NCBI GenBank assembly: GCA_041749015.1 | Contig: JBGTCD010000039.1 | Coordinates: 15,561-79,560, forward strand | DNA: 64,000 nucleotides | Direction of reading: 5' to 3' | Source of the DNA: JBGTCD01 sp041749015 | GTDB taxonomy: Bacteria > Bacteroidota > Bacteroidia > Cytophagales > Cyclobacteriaceae | Part shown: piece after piece, positions 1 to 8,123 of the stretch | Position numbering within the stretch: the stretch's first letter is position 1 | Layout: each line of letters opens with the position of its first letter | Made by a program: the position numbers and the translations under genes | The notes under the pieces: model-generated | Database searches by the model: none | The model's input: the letters and a program-made list of their open reading frames with translations, nothing else | What the model was told of the DNA's origin: nothing

Positions 1-2697
1 CGATACAATATTTGGATTTGTCAGACTTGTTACCACACTATTCCAGGTATTGGAAGCAGGGTCTCTGTTTTCGTAAAATCCTCTATAAGAATTGTAAAGG
101 TCATGACCAAATGTGCCTCTTATAAAGAAGTTGAGGTCCCAGTTTTTATACTGAAAGGTATTATTGAATCCAAACTCCCAGGTAGGAAGACCGTTTCCAA
201 TCACCCCCCAATCCTCTGGGCTTCCTGGGTCACCCGAAAGAGTCCCATCAGCTCCTCTAAAAACATAAAGTCCATTCTCATCAATTCCTGCTAGTTCGGG
301 ACCATACATATTTCCTATATTCTCTCCTTCACGGTTTCTAATGATTTGATTGTTATTCTGTCCTGGTGAGCCGGGTGTTGAAAGCCTTATCTCCGAGAAA
401 CCAAGGTCACCAACTTGTAAGGTCTTAAGCTGGGTTCTTTGGTAGATTGTGAAATTGAGGCTAGGTGTCCAGTTGATCTGTCCAAACTGAAGTCCGTTTA
501 CATTTGCCAAAAATTCAAATCCGGCATTTTGGAGCTCGCCAATATTAGCCCAAGCAAATCCGGCAACATTATTAGGCGCATCAGCGCTAAACGGGTTTGG
601 AGCCCCTGCCGGTAAACTTACTCCAAAAAGAAGATTATCAATATTCCTGGTGTAATAATCCATAGAACCTGTTATCCTTCCATTAAATACTGAATAATCA
701 AACCCTATATTATACTCGGTTTTAGTTTCCCATTGTAATGTAGGATTAGGGTCATTGAGTTGACGTGGCTCCACAAAAATATCATTTCGAGTAAGAGGAT
801 CACCATCAAGGTCGATTCTATTTCCTGTCCCAAACCTTGCAATGCCGAGTAATGGATTAGGCGGCAGGTTACCCGTTACACCGAATGATGCCCTGAATTT
901 CAAGTTGTCAAATGGCCCAAGATCTGCTAATTGAGTAATGTCAACGCCAAAACTAGCTGCCGGAAAAAATCCACCACGATTCTCTGGTCCAAATCCACTA
1001 TACTCTTCATATCTCGCACTGGCTGAGAAGAAATAAGTATTATCATAATTCAAATTAAGTCTTGCAAAACCAGAGTTTAACACATCCTTTAATCTATTAC
1101 TGAAAGCAAAAGTGTTGGCACCTTCACGAATAGCGCCAAATTGTAATCCGTCAAAACCAAGGTCATCAAATAAAAACTGACGCACCTCCACACCAAACTC
1201 GTCATTATGATTTCTTTGAACGGCTCCTCCAACCAATAAAGTCGCATCAAGCTTATCCATTGGTTCAAAACTCCAATTCAAGGTGGCTTCCATAAGCTCA
1301 TTAAGGTTGTTATATGCGGTCCTGTTGGCAATTCCTCCACCACCAAAACCTCTGGCAGGGTCAAATTTACTCCAGTATCCGGCATTCATTCCGGTATTAC
1401 GATCTTGAGAGTAACTAACGGCAATGACCAAATTATCCAGTATATCATAATCTGCCCTGAAGCTTGTCAATAAGCTTTTTCTTTCTTGCTGGAATGACTG
1501 CTGCTGTGCCAGTGCCACCGGGTTAAAGAAGTCAAATAAATCTCTTTGAAAAAAACCACCATACCTGCTTGGGCCTTCAGGTTCAAAGACTGGTGCAGTA
1601 GGATTATATATGGTAGCATATCTGAATGCCTCATTATTGATGGCGTTTTGATTTCTATTATTAAAGGCAGCATTCACCGACAACCTTAATTTTCCATCCA
1701 ATGCACGGTGGTTGACACTTAATCTGGTATTAATTCTTTGGTTATCTACCCCTTCCACTACGCCCTGGTTGTCCCGATAGTTTAGAGAAACACGATAACT
1801 GGTGTTTTGGCTTGATCCACTCATAGCCAGATTATGAGTATGACCAATTGCTGGTCTGGTCAATTCTTCAAACCAGTCGGTTTGAGATCCAAAATCAGTA
1901 CCGCCGTTGGCTACATACTGTTCTGCGTTAAGCACCTGCATTCTGTTAGCCACCTGGTCAAAGGTCACGAAACCATTGTATTCCAAAGATGAAGTAGGTA
2001 CACCCATTTTACCTGATTTGGTAGTTACCAGGATCACACCGCTGGAACCTCTGGTACCATAAATAGCGGCAGCAGAGGCATCTTTAAGAATGTCAATGGT
2101 CTCAATGTCATTTGGGTCCACATTATCAAGTGAAGCGCCAACCACGCCATCCAATACGATCAGTGGCTGGGTATTGGCACCGAAGGTGGAAAGCCCTCTC
2201 AGACGGATAGAAAAACCGGCATTTGGGTCACCACCAGGCCTTACTATAGAAAGGCCGGCAACCTTACCCTGAATAAGCTGTCCCGGGTCGGTTACGTTAC
2301 CACGGTTGAAGTTTTCTTCACTGATACTGGCTACGGCGGAGGTTATTTCCTTACGCTCCTGGGTGCCGTATCCTACCACCACTACCTCAGAAAGCTGGGT
2401 TAGGTCAGGTGCCAGAGAGACATTAATAGATGTTCTGGTGCCAACCGCCACATCCTGCTTTACGTATCCTATATATGAAAACGCAAGCGTGGCATTAGCG
2501 CCCACACTCAACGTAAACCTACCATCAATATCGGTAATGGTCCCGTTGGAGGTGCCTGTTTCCACGACGTTTACACCTGGAATAGGCATGCCGTCACCGG
2601 CATCAGTCACCTGACCGCTTACAGTCCGCTCCTGGGCATGAAGAGAAGCCCCGGCACAAAAGACTGCTGTTATAATTAGCAGTAAAATCTTCTTCAT
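1..2697 (-). CDS. SusC/RagA-family TonB-dependent outer-membrane receptor (partial, C-terminus off the left edge)
   Basis: Outer-membrane transporter that would import an oligosaccharide or similar ligand with a SusD-type partner, probably encoded just left of the window. 899 codons are open to the edge with no stop. Signal peptide at residues 1-21 (cleavage after LHA), a carboxypeptidase-regulatory-like beta domain at about 25-98, a TonB box EVVVVGYGTQ at 104-113, then a plug with the typical SusC motif KDASAAAIYGTRGSSGVILV and a long barrel. SusC proteins are usually about 1000 residues, so only the last strands are missing. The ATG at 2697 starts a textbook signal peptide. A LacI-type operator lies about 135 bp upstream and matches one in front of the SusE-like gene. 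Family assignment is firm; the substrate is unknown, with alpha-glucan suggested only by the neighbour. Confidence 0.95.
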   Translation of the reverse strand, partial: MKKILLLIITAVFCAGASLHAQERTVSGQVTDAGDGMPIPGVNVVETGTSNGTITDIDGRFTLSVGANATLAFSYIGYVKQDVAVGTRTSINVSLAPDLTQLSEVVVVGYGTQERKEITSAVASISEENFNRGNVTDPGQLIQGKVAGLSIVRPGGDPNAGFSIRLRGLSTFGANTQPLIVLDGVVGASLDNVDPNDIETIDILKDASAAAIYGTRGSSGVILVTTKSGKMGVPTSSLEYNGFVTFDQVANRMQVLNAEQYVANGGTDFGSQTDWFEELTRPAIGHTHNLAMSGSSQNTSYRVSLNYRDNQGVVEGVDNQRINTRLSVNHRALDGKLRLSVNAAFNNRNQNAINNEAFRYATIYNPTAPVFEPEGPSRYGGFFQRDLFDFFNPVALAQQQSFQQERKSLLTSFRADYDILDNLVIAVSYSQDRNTGMNAGYWSKFDPARGFGGGGIANRTAYNNLNELMEATLNWSFEPMDKLDATLLVGGAVQRNHNDEFGVEVRQFLFDDLGFDGLQFGAIREGANTFAFSNRLKDVLNSGFARLNLNYDNTYFFSASARYEEYSGFGPENRGGFFPAASFGVDITQLADLGPFDNLKFRASFGVTGNLPPNPLLGIARFGTGNRIDLDGDPLTRNDIFVEPRQLNDPNPTLQWETKTEYNIGFDYSVFNGRITGSMDYYTRNIDNLLFGVSLPAGAPNPFSADAPNNVAGFAWANIGELQNAGFEFLANVNGLQFGQINWTPSLNFTIYQRTQLKTLQVGDLGFSEIRLSTPGSPGQNNNQIIRNREGENIGNMYGPELAGIDENGLYVFRGADGTLSGDPGSPEDWGVIGNGLPTWEFGFNNTFQYKNWDLNFFIRGTFGHDLYNSYRGFYENRDPASNTWNSVVTSLTNPNIVS

Positions 2698-2812
2698 AGA
2701 AACTTGGTTTAAGTTAAATAATATACTCTGTTGATAACAGTAGATTATCGATTTGTTAATTCAATGATAATAATTAAACCAATGAATAGCACATTAAAAT
2801 AGGTAAAAATTT

Positions 2813-2844
2813 ACGAAAACGTCTCCGCAAACGTTTGCAAAAAT
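2813..2844. promoter_or_regulatory. LacI-type operator upstream of the SusC receptor gene
   Basis: A perfect 12-bp palindrome, GCAAACGTTTGC, occupies 2827-2838 and is preceded by ACGAAAACGT. The whole 32-bp block differs at three positions from the block at 4456-4487 upstream of the SusE-like gene. AACGTT-centred palindromes are the usual LacI/GalR family operator form. On the minus strand the sequence at 2845-2838 reads TATTTTTG, a match to the Bacteroidota -7 consensus TAnnTTTG, so the operator edge may overlap a promoter; no TTG lies at the expected distance. Confidence 0.65.
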
Positions 2845-2960
2845 ACCTCTGATCAAAAAAAGTTTTCATATTTTGATCAAATGAAGTTGATTTATCGTAG
2901 AGCCAGGGGGTTGACTCTTCCTAAAAATTGTGTCCATTTCAGGGTTGGCTCTGGCCGACA

Positions 2961-3002
2961 TTGACTTTGACTATGACTATGACCTTGACTCTAACAATAA
3001 CA
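2961..3002. repeat. Degenerate hexanucleotide tract (seven units)
   Basis: Seven consecutive 6-bp units read TTGACT, TTGACT, ATGACT, ATGACC, TTGACT, CTAACA, ATAACA. Seven bases later comes the end of the palindromic element at 3010. A related tract on the other strand at 22259-22294 sits at the same 7-base distance from a similar element end. No protein is likely here: the reading frames give low-complexity VIVKV-type peptides. Confidence 0.7.
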
Positions 3003-3009
3003 ATTAAAT

Positions 3010-3149
3010 CGTCATTGCGAGGAAACCAGATACTGCGGTAGCAGAAGATGGTTGACGTGGCAATCTCGTTAATAGAAGCGTGTGCGACCTTTAAGTCTGA
3101 GAATGCCGGGCTCCTGCTCCTGGCGCCCAAACTCCCGCTCGCAATGACG
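3010..3149. repeat. Palindromic intergenic element, copy 1 (REPIN/MITE-like)
   Basis: The 140-bp unit is bounded by perfect 12-bp inverted repeats, CGTCATTGCGAG at 3010-3021 and CTCGCAATGACG at 3138-3149. It contains CAATCTCGTTAATAG at 3061-3075, which resembles AAATCTCCTTATAG inside the element at 22066-22251. No ORF in it looks like a protein. It is probably a non-autonomous, genome-dispersed repeat; copy number cannot be judged from one window. Confidence 0.7.
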
Positions 3150-3199
3150 GAAAGTTGTTTTTTTCGTCGTTGCGACTCCTCCAAATCCAGTCGCTTGCC

Positions 3200-3305
3200 C
3201 CTGCCTGCCAGGCAGGGAGGTCTGGCGAGTGACCAGTTTGTTTTAAGCCTATGGCTTTTATTTCCTGCTTATCATGGTTTGGGATGGTTCGTGAGGACAC
3301 GAACC
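3200..3305. repeat. Cluster of short hairpin-forming repeats
   Basis: Two clear inverted repeats lie here: CCTGCC-TGCCA-GGCAGG at 3200-3216 and GGTTCGTG-AGGA-CACGAACC at 3286-3305. Neither is followed by a T-run, so they are not ordinary terminators. They look like interspersed palindromic sequences that have accumulated in the gene-free gap between the SusE-like and SusC genes. Confidence 0.5.
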
Positions 3306-3427
3306 TGGGCGGTAGTCAGAATCACCAAACTTGTATCTACGACTCATGCTTTAAAACCAGGTCTCTTATTCAAGATATCATTTTTGCGGTAAATGGTTAA
3401 AAAGTAATGATTTTATTGATTGTATAG

Positions 3428-3515
3428 GCTCCCAAGCTCAAGCGTCTAGCTTGGGCTCCATACAGGCCACTCGGGAAACCCTAGCTACTGGGTTTAAAGC
3501 ACGGACGAGGCGCAC
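3428..3515. repeat. Inverted repeats in the SusE-SusC gap
   Basis: CCCAAGCT at 3431-3438 pairs with AGCTTGGG at 3448-3455, and a second arm pair AAACCC/GGGTTT follows around 3478-3504. The stretch has no credible reading frame. Together with the elements at 2961-3305 it accounts for most of the 947 bases without a gene between 2698 and 3644. Confidence 0.45.
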
Positions 3516-3593
3516 ACATTCTTTCGCACAACATCCGCGCGAGATGACCGCCAATGGGGGTAACCGCTCCAGAAGGTGAGGAATTTAAAACAT

Positions 3594-3621
3594 AAAAAAA
3601 GGCAACCGGAATCCGGTCGCC
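3594..3621 (-). terminator. Rho-independent terminator of the SusE-like gene
   Basis: Read on the minus strand, GGCGACCGGATTCCGGTTGCC (3621-3601) forms a near-perfect stem with one mismatch and runs straight into seven T residues (3600-3594). It lies 24 bases after the stop of the lipoprotein gene. This means the SusE-like gene and the SusC gene are separate transcription units despite sharing orientation. Confidence 0.85.
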
Positions 3622-3644
3622 TATAAAAAATTTTTACTTTTTAA

Positions 3645-4349
3645 TTACTCCACAGGTGAGAAAGAGTACTCTCCAGAATCTACATTAAATGTAACATTGT
3701 AGGTTCCAGCTTCGGTAGGAATGTTGGGGCCATCCTGAGTACCTGTGCCTGATGGAAAATCCTCTGCACCCCAATTGACTGCCCAACCTCTGTTGGCTCT
3801 GAACTTAACTTCTCCATCAAATACCACTACATCATCGCGAGTGAATTCATTGGGATTTTCTTCATTGCGAACCATCATTAGCTCATCAGCATCTCCCCAA
3901 CCGCCAATGCCGGCTCCAATTATACCGATTTCTATTGGTTCAAGAGAATCAAAATCTTCAGATTCCTCAGAAGAATTACCACCGGTGTCTGTGGCAGTTA
4001 CTGTTAACTTGTATGCGCCAATAGGCAATCCCCCTTCAATAATTATGCTTTTCTCATCTTTGAGCCCACTTAAAGTGAAGGTTCCAGAAGCCACTTCAGC
4101 TAAAGTAAGAGTGTCGACTATAGAATATGATGCTGAGGCCAAAGGTGAGATGGAAAGCTCTTCATTCAAGCCATCACTAAAAACCAACCCGATCTCAAGG
4201 TCGCTACCCTCTTCAACTAGGTTTGGTATGGTTATTTCTATGCTGGGGGGAGACTCAAGAAGCTCCAGATTTCCCCTTTCGTCCTCACAGGAGGTCATCA
4301 TCACAGGCACGATCAGTACTGCCAGGAATAAGTAAATTAATTTCTTCAT
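3645..4349 (-). CDS. SusE/SusF-like surface lipoprotein
   Basis: Probable surface-exposed glycan-binding lipoprotein of 234 residues. The signal peptide ends in a lipobox MMTSC with the acylated cysteine at 21, followed by the acidic run EDERGN, the type of signal that sends Bacteroidota lipoproteins to the cell surface. The middle (about 35-135) resembles an Ig/cadherin-like beta domain. The C-terminal 95 residues (IGIIGAGIGGWG... then a GEVKFRANRGWAVNWG stretch) resemble the starch-binding repeats of SusE/SusF and outer-membrane CBMs. It precedes the SusC receptor on the same strand but has its own terminator and its own copy of the operator. Alpha-glucan binding is inferred from domain similarity only. 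Confidence 0.8.
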   Translation of the reverse strand: MKKLIYLFLAVLIVPVMMTSCEDERGNLELLESPPSIEITIPNLVEEGSDLEIGLVFSDGLNEELSISPLASASYSIVDTLTLAEVASGTFTLSGLKDEKSIIIEGGLPIGAYKLTVTATDTGGNSSEESEDFDSLEPIEIGIIGAGIGGWGDADELMMVRNEENPNEFTRDDVVVFDGEVKFRANRGWAVNWGAEDFPSGTGTQDGPNIPTEAGTYNVTFNVDSGEYSFSPVE

Positions 4350-4404
4350 ATTTAGGTTACTTTAGTTAATAGAAATTTAAAGGGATTGTACCCACAAACA
4401 CAAC

Positions 4405-4412
4405 CAAATATA
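4405..4412 (-). promoter_or_regulatory. Possible -7 element of the SusE-like gene
   Basis: The minus strand reads TATATTTG, matching the Bacteroidota -7 consensus TAnnTTTG, 56 bases before the ATG. No TTG was found 19-21 bases upstream, so this is a weak call. Confidence 0.35.
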
Positions 4413-4455
4413 TATAAGAGAATCATTGAAATAAAGTATTATTAAAGATTATTTA

Positions 4456-4487
4456 ACGAAAACGTAACCGCAAACGTTTGCGAAAAT
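4456..4487. promoter_or_regulatory. LacI-type operator upstream of the SusE-like gene
   Basis: Contains the perfect 14-bp palindrome CGCAAACGTTTGCG (4469-4482) preceded by ACGAAAACGT, about 127 bp before the ATG. It matches the block at 2813-2844 in 29 of 32 positions. Two near-identical blocks in front of two functionally linked genes point to one regulator controlling both. Confidence 0.65.
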
Positions 4488-4590
4488 CAATTTAATCACC
4501 TCTAATAATTGATGCATACCAACTCTTTGAATAAAATTGGCCCGTTTCCTAAAGTTTAAATTTTGCTTATTGGGTAAAAAAATTAGGACA

Positions 4591-5568
4591 TCAAGGCTTC
4601 CCCGTTTTGAATTTGACTACAAAATTTTCTACTGGATCTAATGTCCTTAAGTATTCATAAATGGCTTCCAGATCATCCTCCGTCATACCGGCATACATCA
4701 TCCAGGGCATGATGGTCTGAAACTCCCCCGGTGCTACTGGCTCAGGCTCGTAATGCGTGCCATACATTTTGAACCTCTGCACAAACATCTCACTGGTCCA
4801 ATGCTTAAGGCCACTTTCGTGAGGGGTGAGGTTGGAGGAGGTCAGGATACTACCATCTGGCATTTGAAACTCCCGGCCCCCGGCCAGTGGCTCCCCAACA
4901 AAATCACCCTTTTCAAATCGGGTATGGCAATCACCACAGGCTCCGGCCGTAACCAAATAAGACCCATAAGCTATTTGGTCTTCAGGCTTGGGCCTTTTCG
5001 TAAAGGCCGCCTTCTCAGGAATGGTGCGCATGATTAAACTGAAGGGAAAGTCAGGTTTTGACTTTGGCAATTCATTAGGTATGGGTTCCAAAGACCTGAC
5101 GTAAGCGATTACCGCCTCGATGTCCTCTAAATCAAGCTTACCATAATTCAAGTAGGGCATGATCGGAAATATGGGCTCTCCATCCCTTTTGACCCCGGTC
5201 GTGATCAACCGCAGTAATTCCCCATCGGTCCAGTCACCGATCCCATGTGGGGTGATATTGGCTGAAACAAATACCCCCGGAAAACCTACGGACTGATCAA
5301 ATATCTCTCCCCCGGCTGATTCTGTATCCGGCATTGGCGGTGCACTGAATAAGGAAAAATCCCGAACCGAATGACAGTCTACGCACAGCATGACATGGTT
5401 CGCAAGGTATTTTCCCCTTTCAATTTTTTCCGGGGTGAGCGCCACTTTATAATCCTGTGGCGCGGGCCCAACATTGGGTAAGGCAAAGGAAACATAAAGT
5501 ACCAGTGCAACCACCACTATCAACAGCCCTGCAATTATAAATGCGATGATTCTTAAAAACTTTTTCAT
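4591..5568 (-). CDS. Membrane-anchored diheme cytochrome c
   Basis: Electron-transfer protein of 325 residues on the periplasmic side. An N-terminal hydrophobic helix (about 5-30) serves as anchor or uncleaved signal. Two cytochrome c domains follow, with haem motifs CVDCH at 62-66 and CGDCH at 211-215. The likely distal Met ligands lie in FPIMPYLNYG and QTIMPWMMYAG. The two halves look like a tandem duplication, as in the small subunits of membrane dehydrogenases and in diheme c-type proteins of the phylum. No dehydrogenase gene is adjacent, so the redox partner is unknown. It is flanked by unrelated genes and is probably monocistronic. Confidence 0.88.
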   Translation of the reverse strand: MKKFLRIIAFIIAGLLIVVVALVLYVSFALPNVGPAPQDYKVALTPEKIERGKYLANHVMLCVDCHSVRDFSLFSAPPMPDTESAGGEIFDQSVGFPGVFVSANITPHGIGDWTDGELLRLITTGVKRDGEPIFPIMPYLNYGKLDLEDIEAVIAYVRSLEPIPNELPKSKPDFPFSLIMRTIPEKAAFTKRPKPEDQIAYGSYLVTAGACGDCHTRFEKGDFVGEPLAGGREFQMPDGSILTSSNLTPHESGLKHWTSEMFVQRFKMYGTHYEPEPVAPGEFQTIMPWMMYAGMTEDDLEAIYEYLRTLDPVENFVVKFKTGKP

Positions 5569-5673
5569 AATTCAGAAATTTTGAAGGTTTACGGGAGCAA
5601 ATTCAAATTTCTGAAAAAGGTATCCTTCACCCTTTCGGGTGATATTCAATAAATTACCAAAAAATCGCAGGTA

Positions 5674-7254
5674 TTAAAAATTCCTGAGCTTGTGGATCAT
5701 ATCAGTCCTGTTGTGGGCGTCAATCTTGACGAAGATATTTTTGAGATGGGTTTTCACGGTATTTTCACTTACGAATAGCGCCTCGGCTATTTCCTGGTTG
5801 GTATGGCCTTTTTCAACCAGCACTATCAGGTCCTGCTCTCTTTTGGTCAGGGGCGAAGGGATCTGATTATTGACAATTTCGAAATCGAAATGGTCATTGG
5901 GGCTACCGGGATCAAGGCCATCGTTTGCTCCTTTTCTTTTATACCAAAGAAATCCCAGAAAGATTGCAAGAATCAAGCTCCCTATCAAACCGGCAAAAAG
6001 TTTTTTATTTTGGCCGATTTCCCTGAGCAGGGCTGTTTCCTGATACCGAATCCTTTTGTCTTTTTCTGCAGCATCATAGCGGGCCTGCATGGCTTCAAAA
6101 GCCCATTGCTTTTGTTCGTTGTTGATGCTGTCACTTAGTATCGAAAAGGTCTTCCAATATATTGCAGACTGCTCAGGAACTCCGATTAACTCGTAGGCAG
6201 TGGCCAACTCTTTGGCTACCTGCCTTTTTAGCTCTAACCTTTCTGAATCCCTGATCATTTCATAGGATTGGTGGAGTTTTTCCAATCCTTTGGTATCGGC
6301 ACCCTTTCTTACTTCCAGTATGCCCAGGTAGGCCAGGGCAGAGGCCCTTTCGTGGACCATATCGTTTCCCAGACCTTCAATCCCCTGGTTTAAAAAGATC
6401 AGGGCATTATCATAATCTTCCAGATTATACAAGGCTACCCCCTTACCGATAGCTATAGCAGGCAAATTTCTCCCGGATGCCCTGGCTCCCAGGTAATCCT
6501 CAGCTTTGATAAACTGATTGAGGCTCTCATCATAATTGTTGGTATAAGAATATAACAGGCCGAGATTATAATGCGCATTTACCAGCCCAACAGTATCATT
6601 GGTAGCCATTTTGATCTCCAGAGAGCGATGGTAAGTATCCAGAGCCTTTTTAAAATTTCTCCTGTGCCGGTAAATAACCCCCAGGTTATTGAGGGCATGG
6701 GCCGACCCCTCAGAGTACCCGGCTATTTCACTCAAGGCAAGGGCTTGATGGTAATATTCCAAAGCATAGCCGTAGTTACTATTGAAATAGAAAGCAGCAC
6801 CAATGGCATTTTTTAGTTTGGCCATGCTGGTAGTGTCGTGGCTTGCTTCAGCTATGGTATAAGCCTTGTCGTACACCTCCATGGCTTCATGAAATTGGTC
6901 CTTAAACTCCAGTGCAAGGGCATTTTGATATAAATTCCAGATTTTTCCTGAGGGGAAATTTAGGGCTTTCGCCAACTCATATCCACGGGTACTATAGTAA
7001 ATGGCTGTATCAAGGTCTGATTGCAGAAATTCATAGGCAAGGTTTCTTAAAACCCAAACCTCATTGGTATCTATTTTACTTTTTGCAAGCTCATGGAGAA
7101 GGCTGTCAATAAGGTCACCACCATTGCCATATGAAGGCGCAAGCAAAAAAACCCATAGAGAAACAATAGCTATGGCCCTTTTTCCGATGCTTAAAATTTT
7201 AAAATGTATTGAAACCATTTCTTCATTCATTACAATTGAGATTTCCGGTTTCAA
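5674..7254 (-). CDS. TPR sensor protein with C-terminal LuxR-type DNA-binding domain
   Basis: One-component membrane regulator typical of Bacteroidota, 526 residues. An N-terminal hydrophobic signal-like segment ends near APSYG, followed by about six tetratricopeptide repeats (roughly 60-370), a coiled region with KQWAFEAMQARYDAAEKDKR, a single transmembrane helix (LFAGLIGSLILAIFLGFLWY), and a GerE/LuxR helix-turn-helix at 469-526 with LTKREQ and NTVKTHLKNIF. The TPR part would be periplasmic and the HTH cytoplasmic. No receiver domain is present. ATGs at 7230 and 7218 are also possible starts and would shorten only the leader. The target genes are unknown. Confidence 0.88.
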   Translation of the reverse strand: MKPEISIVMNEEMVSIHFKILSIGKRAIAIVSLWVFLLAPSYGNGGDLIDSLLHELAKSKIDTNEVWVLRNLAYEFLQSDLDTAIYYSTRGYELAKALNFPSGKIWNLYQNALALEFKDQFHEAMEVYDKAYTIAEASHDTTSMAKLKNAIGAAFYFNSNYGYALEYYHQALALSEIAGYSEGSAHALNNLGVIYRHRRNFKKALDTYHRSLEIKMATNDTVGLVNAHYNLGLLYSYTNNYDESLNQFIKAEDYLGARASGRNLPAIAIGKGVALYNLEDYDNALIFLNQGIEGLGNDMVHERASALAYLGILEVRKGADTKGLEKLHQSYEMIRDSERLELKRQVAKELATAYELIGVPEQSAIYWKTFSILSDSINNEQKQWAFEAMQARYDAAEKDKRIRYQETALLREIGQNKKLFAGLIGSLILAIFLGFLWYKRKGANDGLDPGSPNDHFDFEIVNNQIPSPLTKREQDLIVLVEKGHTNQEIAEALFVSENTVKTHLKNIFVKIDAHNRTDMIHKLRNF

Positions 7255-7400
7255 GTGACCTTGAAAGAGTAAAATCAGTATTTATTTTTTTACTCGTAAG
7301 GGCTAATTTAATAATTTTTTTAAGTGCGGGCATAAAATGAATTAGCCATCCAGGACGTCCGAGTATAAAATCGATCCGAATCATAATGGACTTGGGGCAT

Positions 7401-8093
7401 TTATACTTTACTAAAATCAACGATAAAGGCATCCGGAAAACGGTTTTTCAGATCATCTCTAAGCTTTTCTGCCTTGGCCCGGTTGCGAAACTGCCCTATA
7501 ATTAAGGTATAATATTTTACTCCTCGGATAATTTTAACTTGCAAGGTCACTTCACTGCGGTAGGAAGTTTTGAGGTTGTCTACGAGGCGCACCAGGTTTA
7601 CTAACTCCTGATAGGTACCAATTTGAACTCCAAATCCTTTTGGGTTAACCCTATCGGTATCCACCTGATAAAATTCCTTTTCATCTACGGTTACCCTTTC
7701 AATGGCCTTTCCCGGTCCTGTAGATTTGCCATCACCGGGATCTACTATCTCCAGTCTTACTTTTGCAAGTCCTTGGTTCACAAAGCCCAGCTTCTCAGCT
7801 GCAATGCGACTTACATCAATCACCCTTCCTTCAATAAAAGGTCCCCGGTCATTAATTGTTACTTCCACAGAATTCCCATTATCTATATGGATCACTTTGA
7901 CTTTGGTGCCAAATGGCAGCGTCCTATGAGCGGCTGTGAATTTATCATGTCTGTACTTCTGCCCACTGGCAGTAGGTTGCCCTTCGAATTTATCTGCATA
8001 AAATGAGGCGATCCCTTCCTGAACCTGGGAATACACCGGATTGACTAAAACAATAAAACTAAGGAAGACAAAGTTTTTAAGGTTAAATTGCAT
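7401..8093 (-). CDS. rlpA: RlpA-like septal-ring lytic transglycosylase with SPOR domain
   Basis: Cell-wall enzyme of 230 residues that cleaves glycan strands lacking stem peptides. The start at 8093 gives a clean signal peptide (MQFNLKNFVFLSFIVLVNPVYS); the longer upstream reading frame would add an unlikely 33-residue extension overlapping the divergent gene. A double-psi beta-barrel domain follows, with ASFYADKFEGQPTASGQ, AAHRTLPFGTKVKV and the RlpA signature VTINDRGPF. The C-terminal SPOR domain ends in FRNRAKAEKLRDDLKNRFP and binds denuded glycan at division sites. Only 30 bases separate this start from the divergent hydrolase gene, so the two promoters must overlap the opposite reading frames. 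Confidence 0.9.
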   Translation of the reverse strand: MQFNLKNFVFLSFIVLVNPVYSQVQEGIASFYADKFEGQPTASGQKYRHDKFTAAHRTLPFGTKVKVIHIDNGNSVEVTINDRGPFIEGRVIDVSRIAAEKLGFVNQGLAKVRLEIVDPGDGKSTGPGKAIERVTVDEKEFYQVDTDRVNPKGFGVQIGTYQELVNLVRLVDNLKTSYRSEVTLQVKIIRGVKYYTLIIGQFRNRAKAEKLRDDLKNRFPDAFIVDFSKV

Positions 8094-8123
8094 GAGTGTT
8101 TTGATTTTAAAGTTAAGTAACAA

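Noticed and set aside
1..2697. Possible frameshift or pseudogene in the SusC gene, given its very long open frame to the edge
   Set aside because: The frame was followed at both ends and through the main motifs; it stays in one phase with continuous SusC features to base 1.
2961..3002. Possible CRISPR-like or microsatellite array
   Set aside because: Units are only 6 bases, degenerate and contiguous without spacers, so it is not CRISPR.
2939..3392. Open frames on both strands (81, 114 and 69 codons) in the SusE-SusC gap
   Set aside because: They run through hexamer tracts and palindromic elements, have low-complexity or basic translations and overlap one another; repeat-derived, not genes.
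7223..7432. 69-codon minus-strand frame between the TPR/LuxR gene and rlpA
   Set aside because: It overlaps both flanking genes' ends, has no recognisable features, and the interval looks like plain AT-rich leader sequence.
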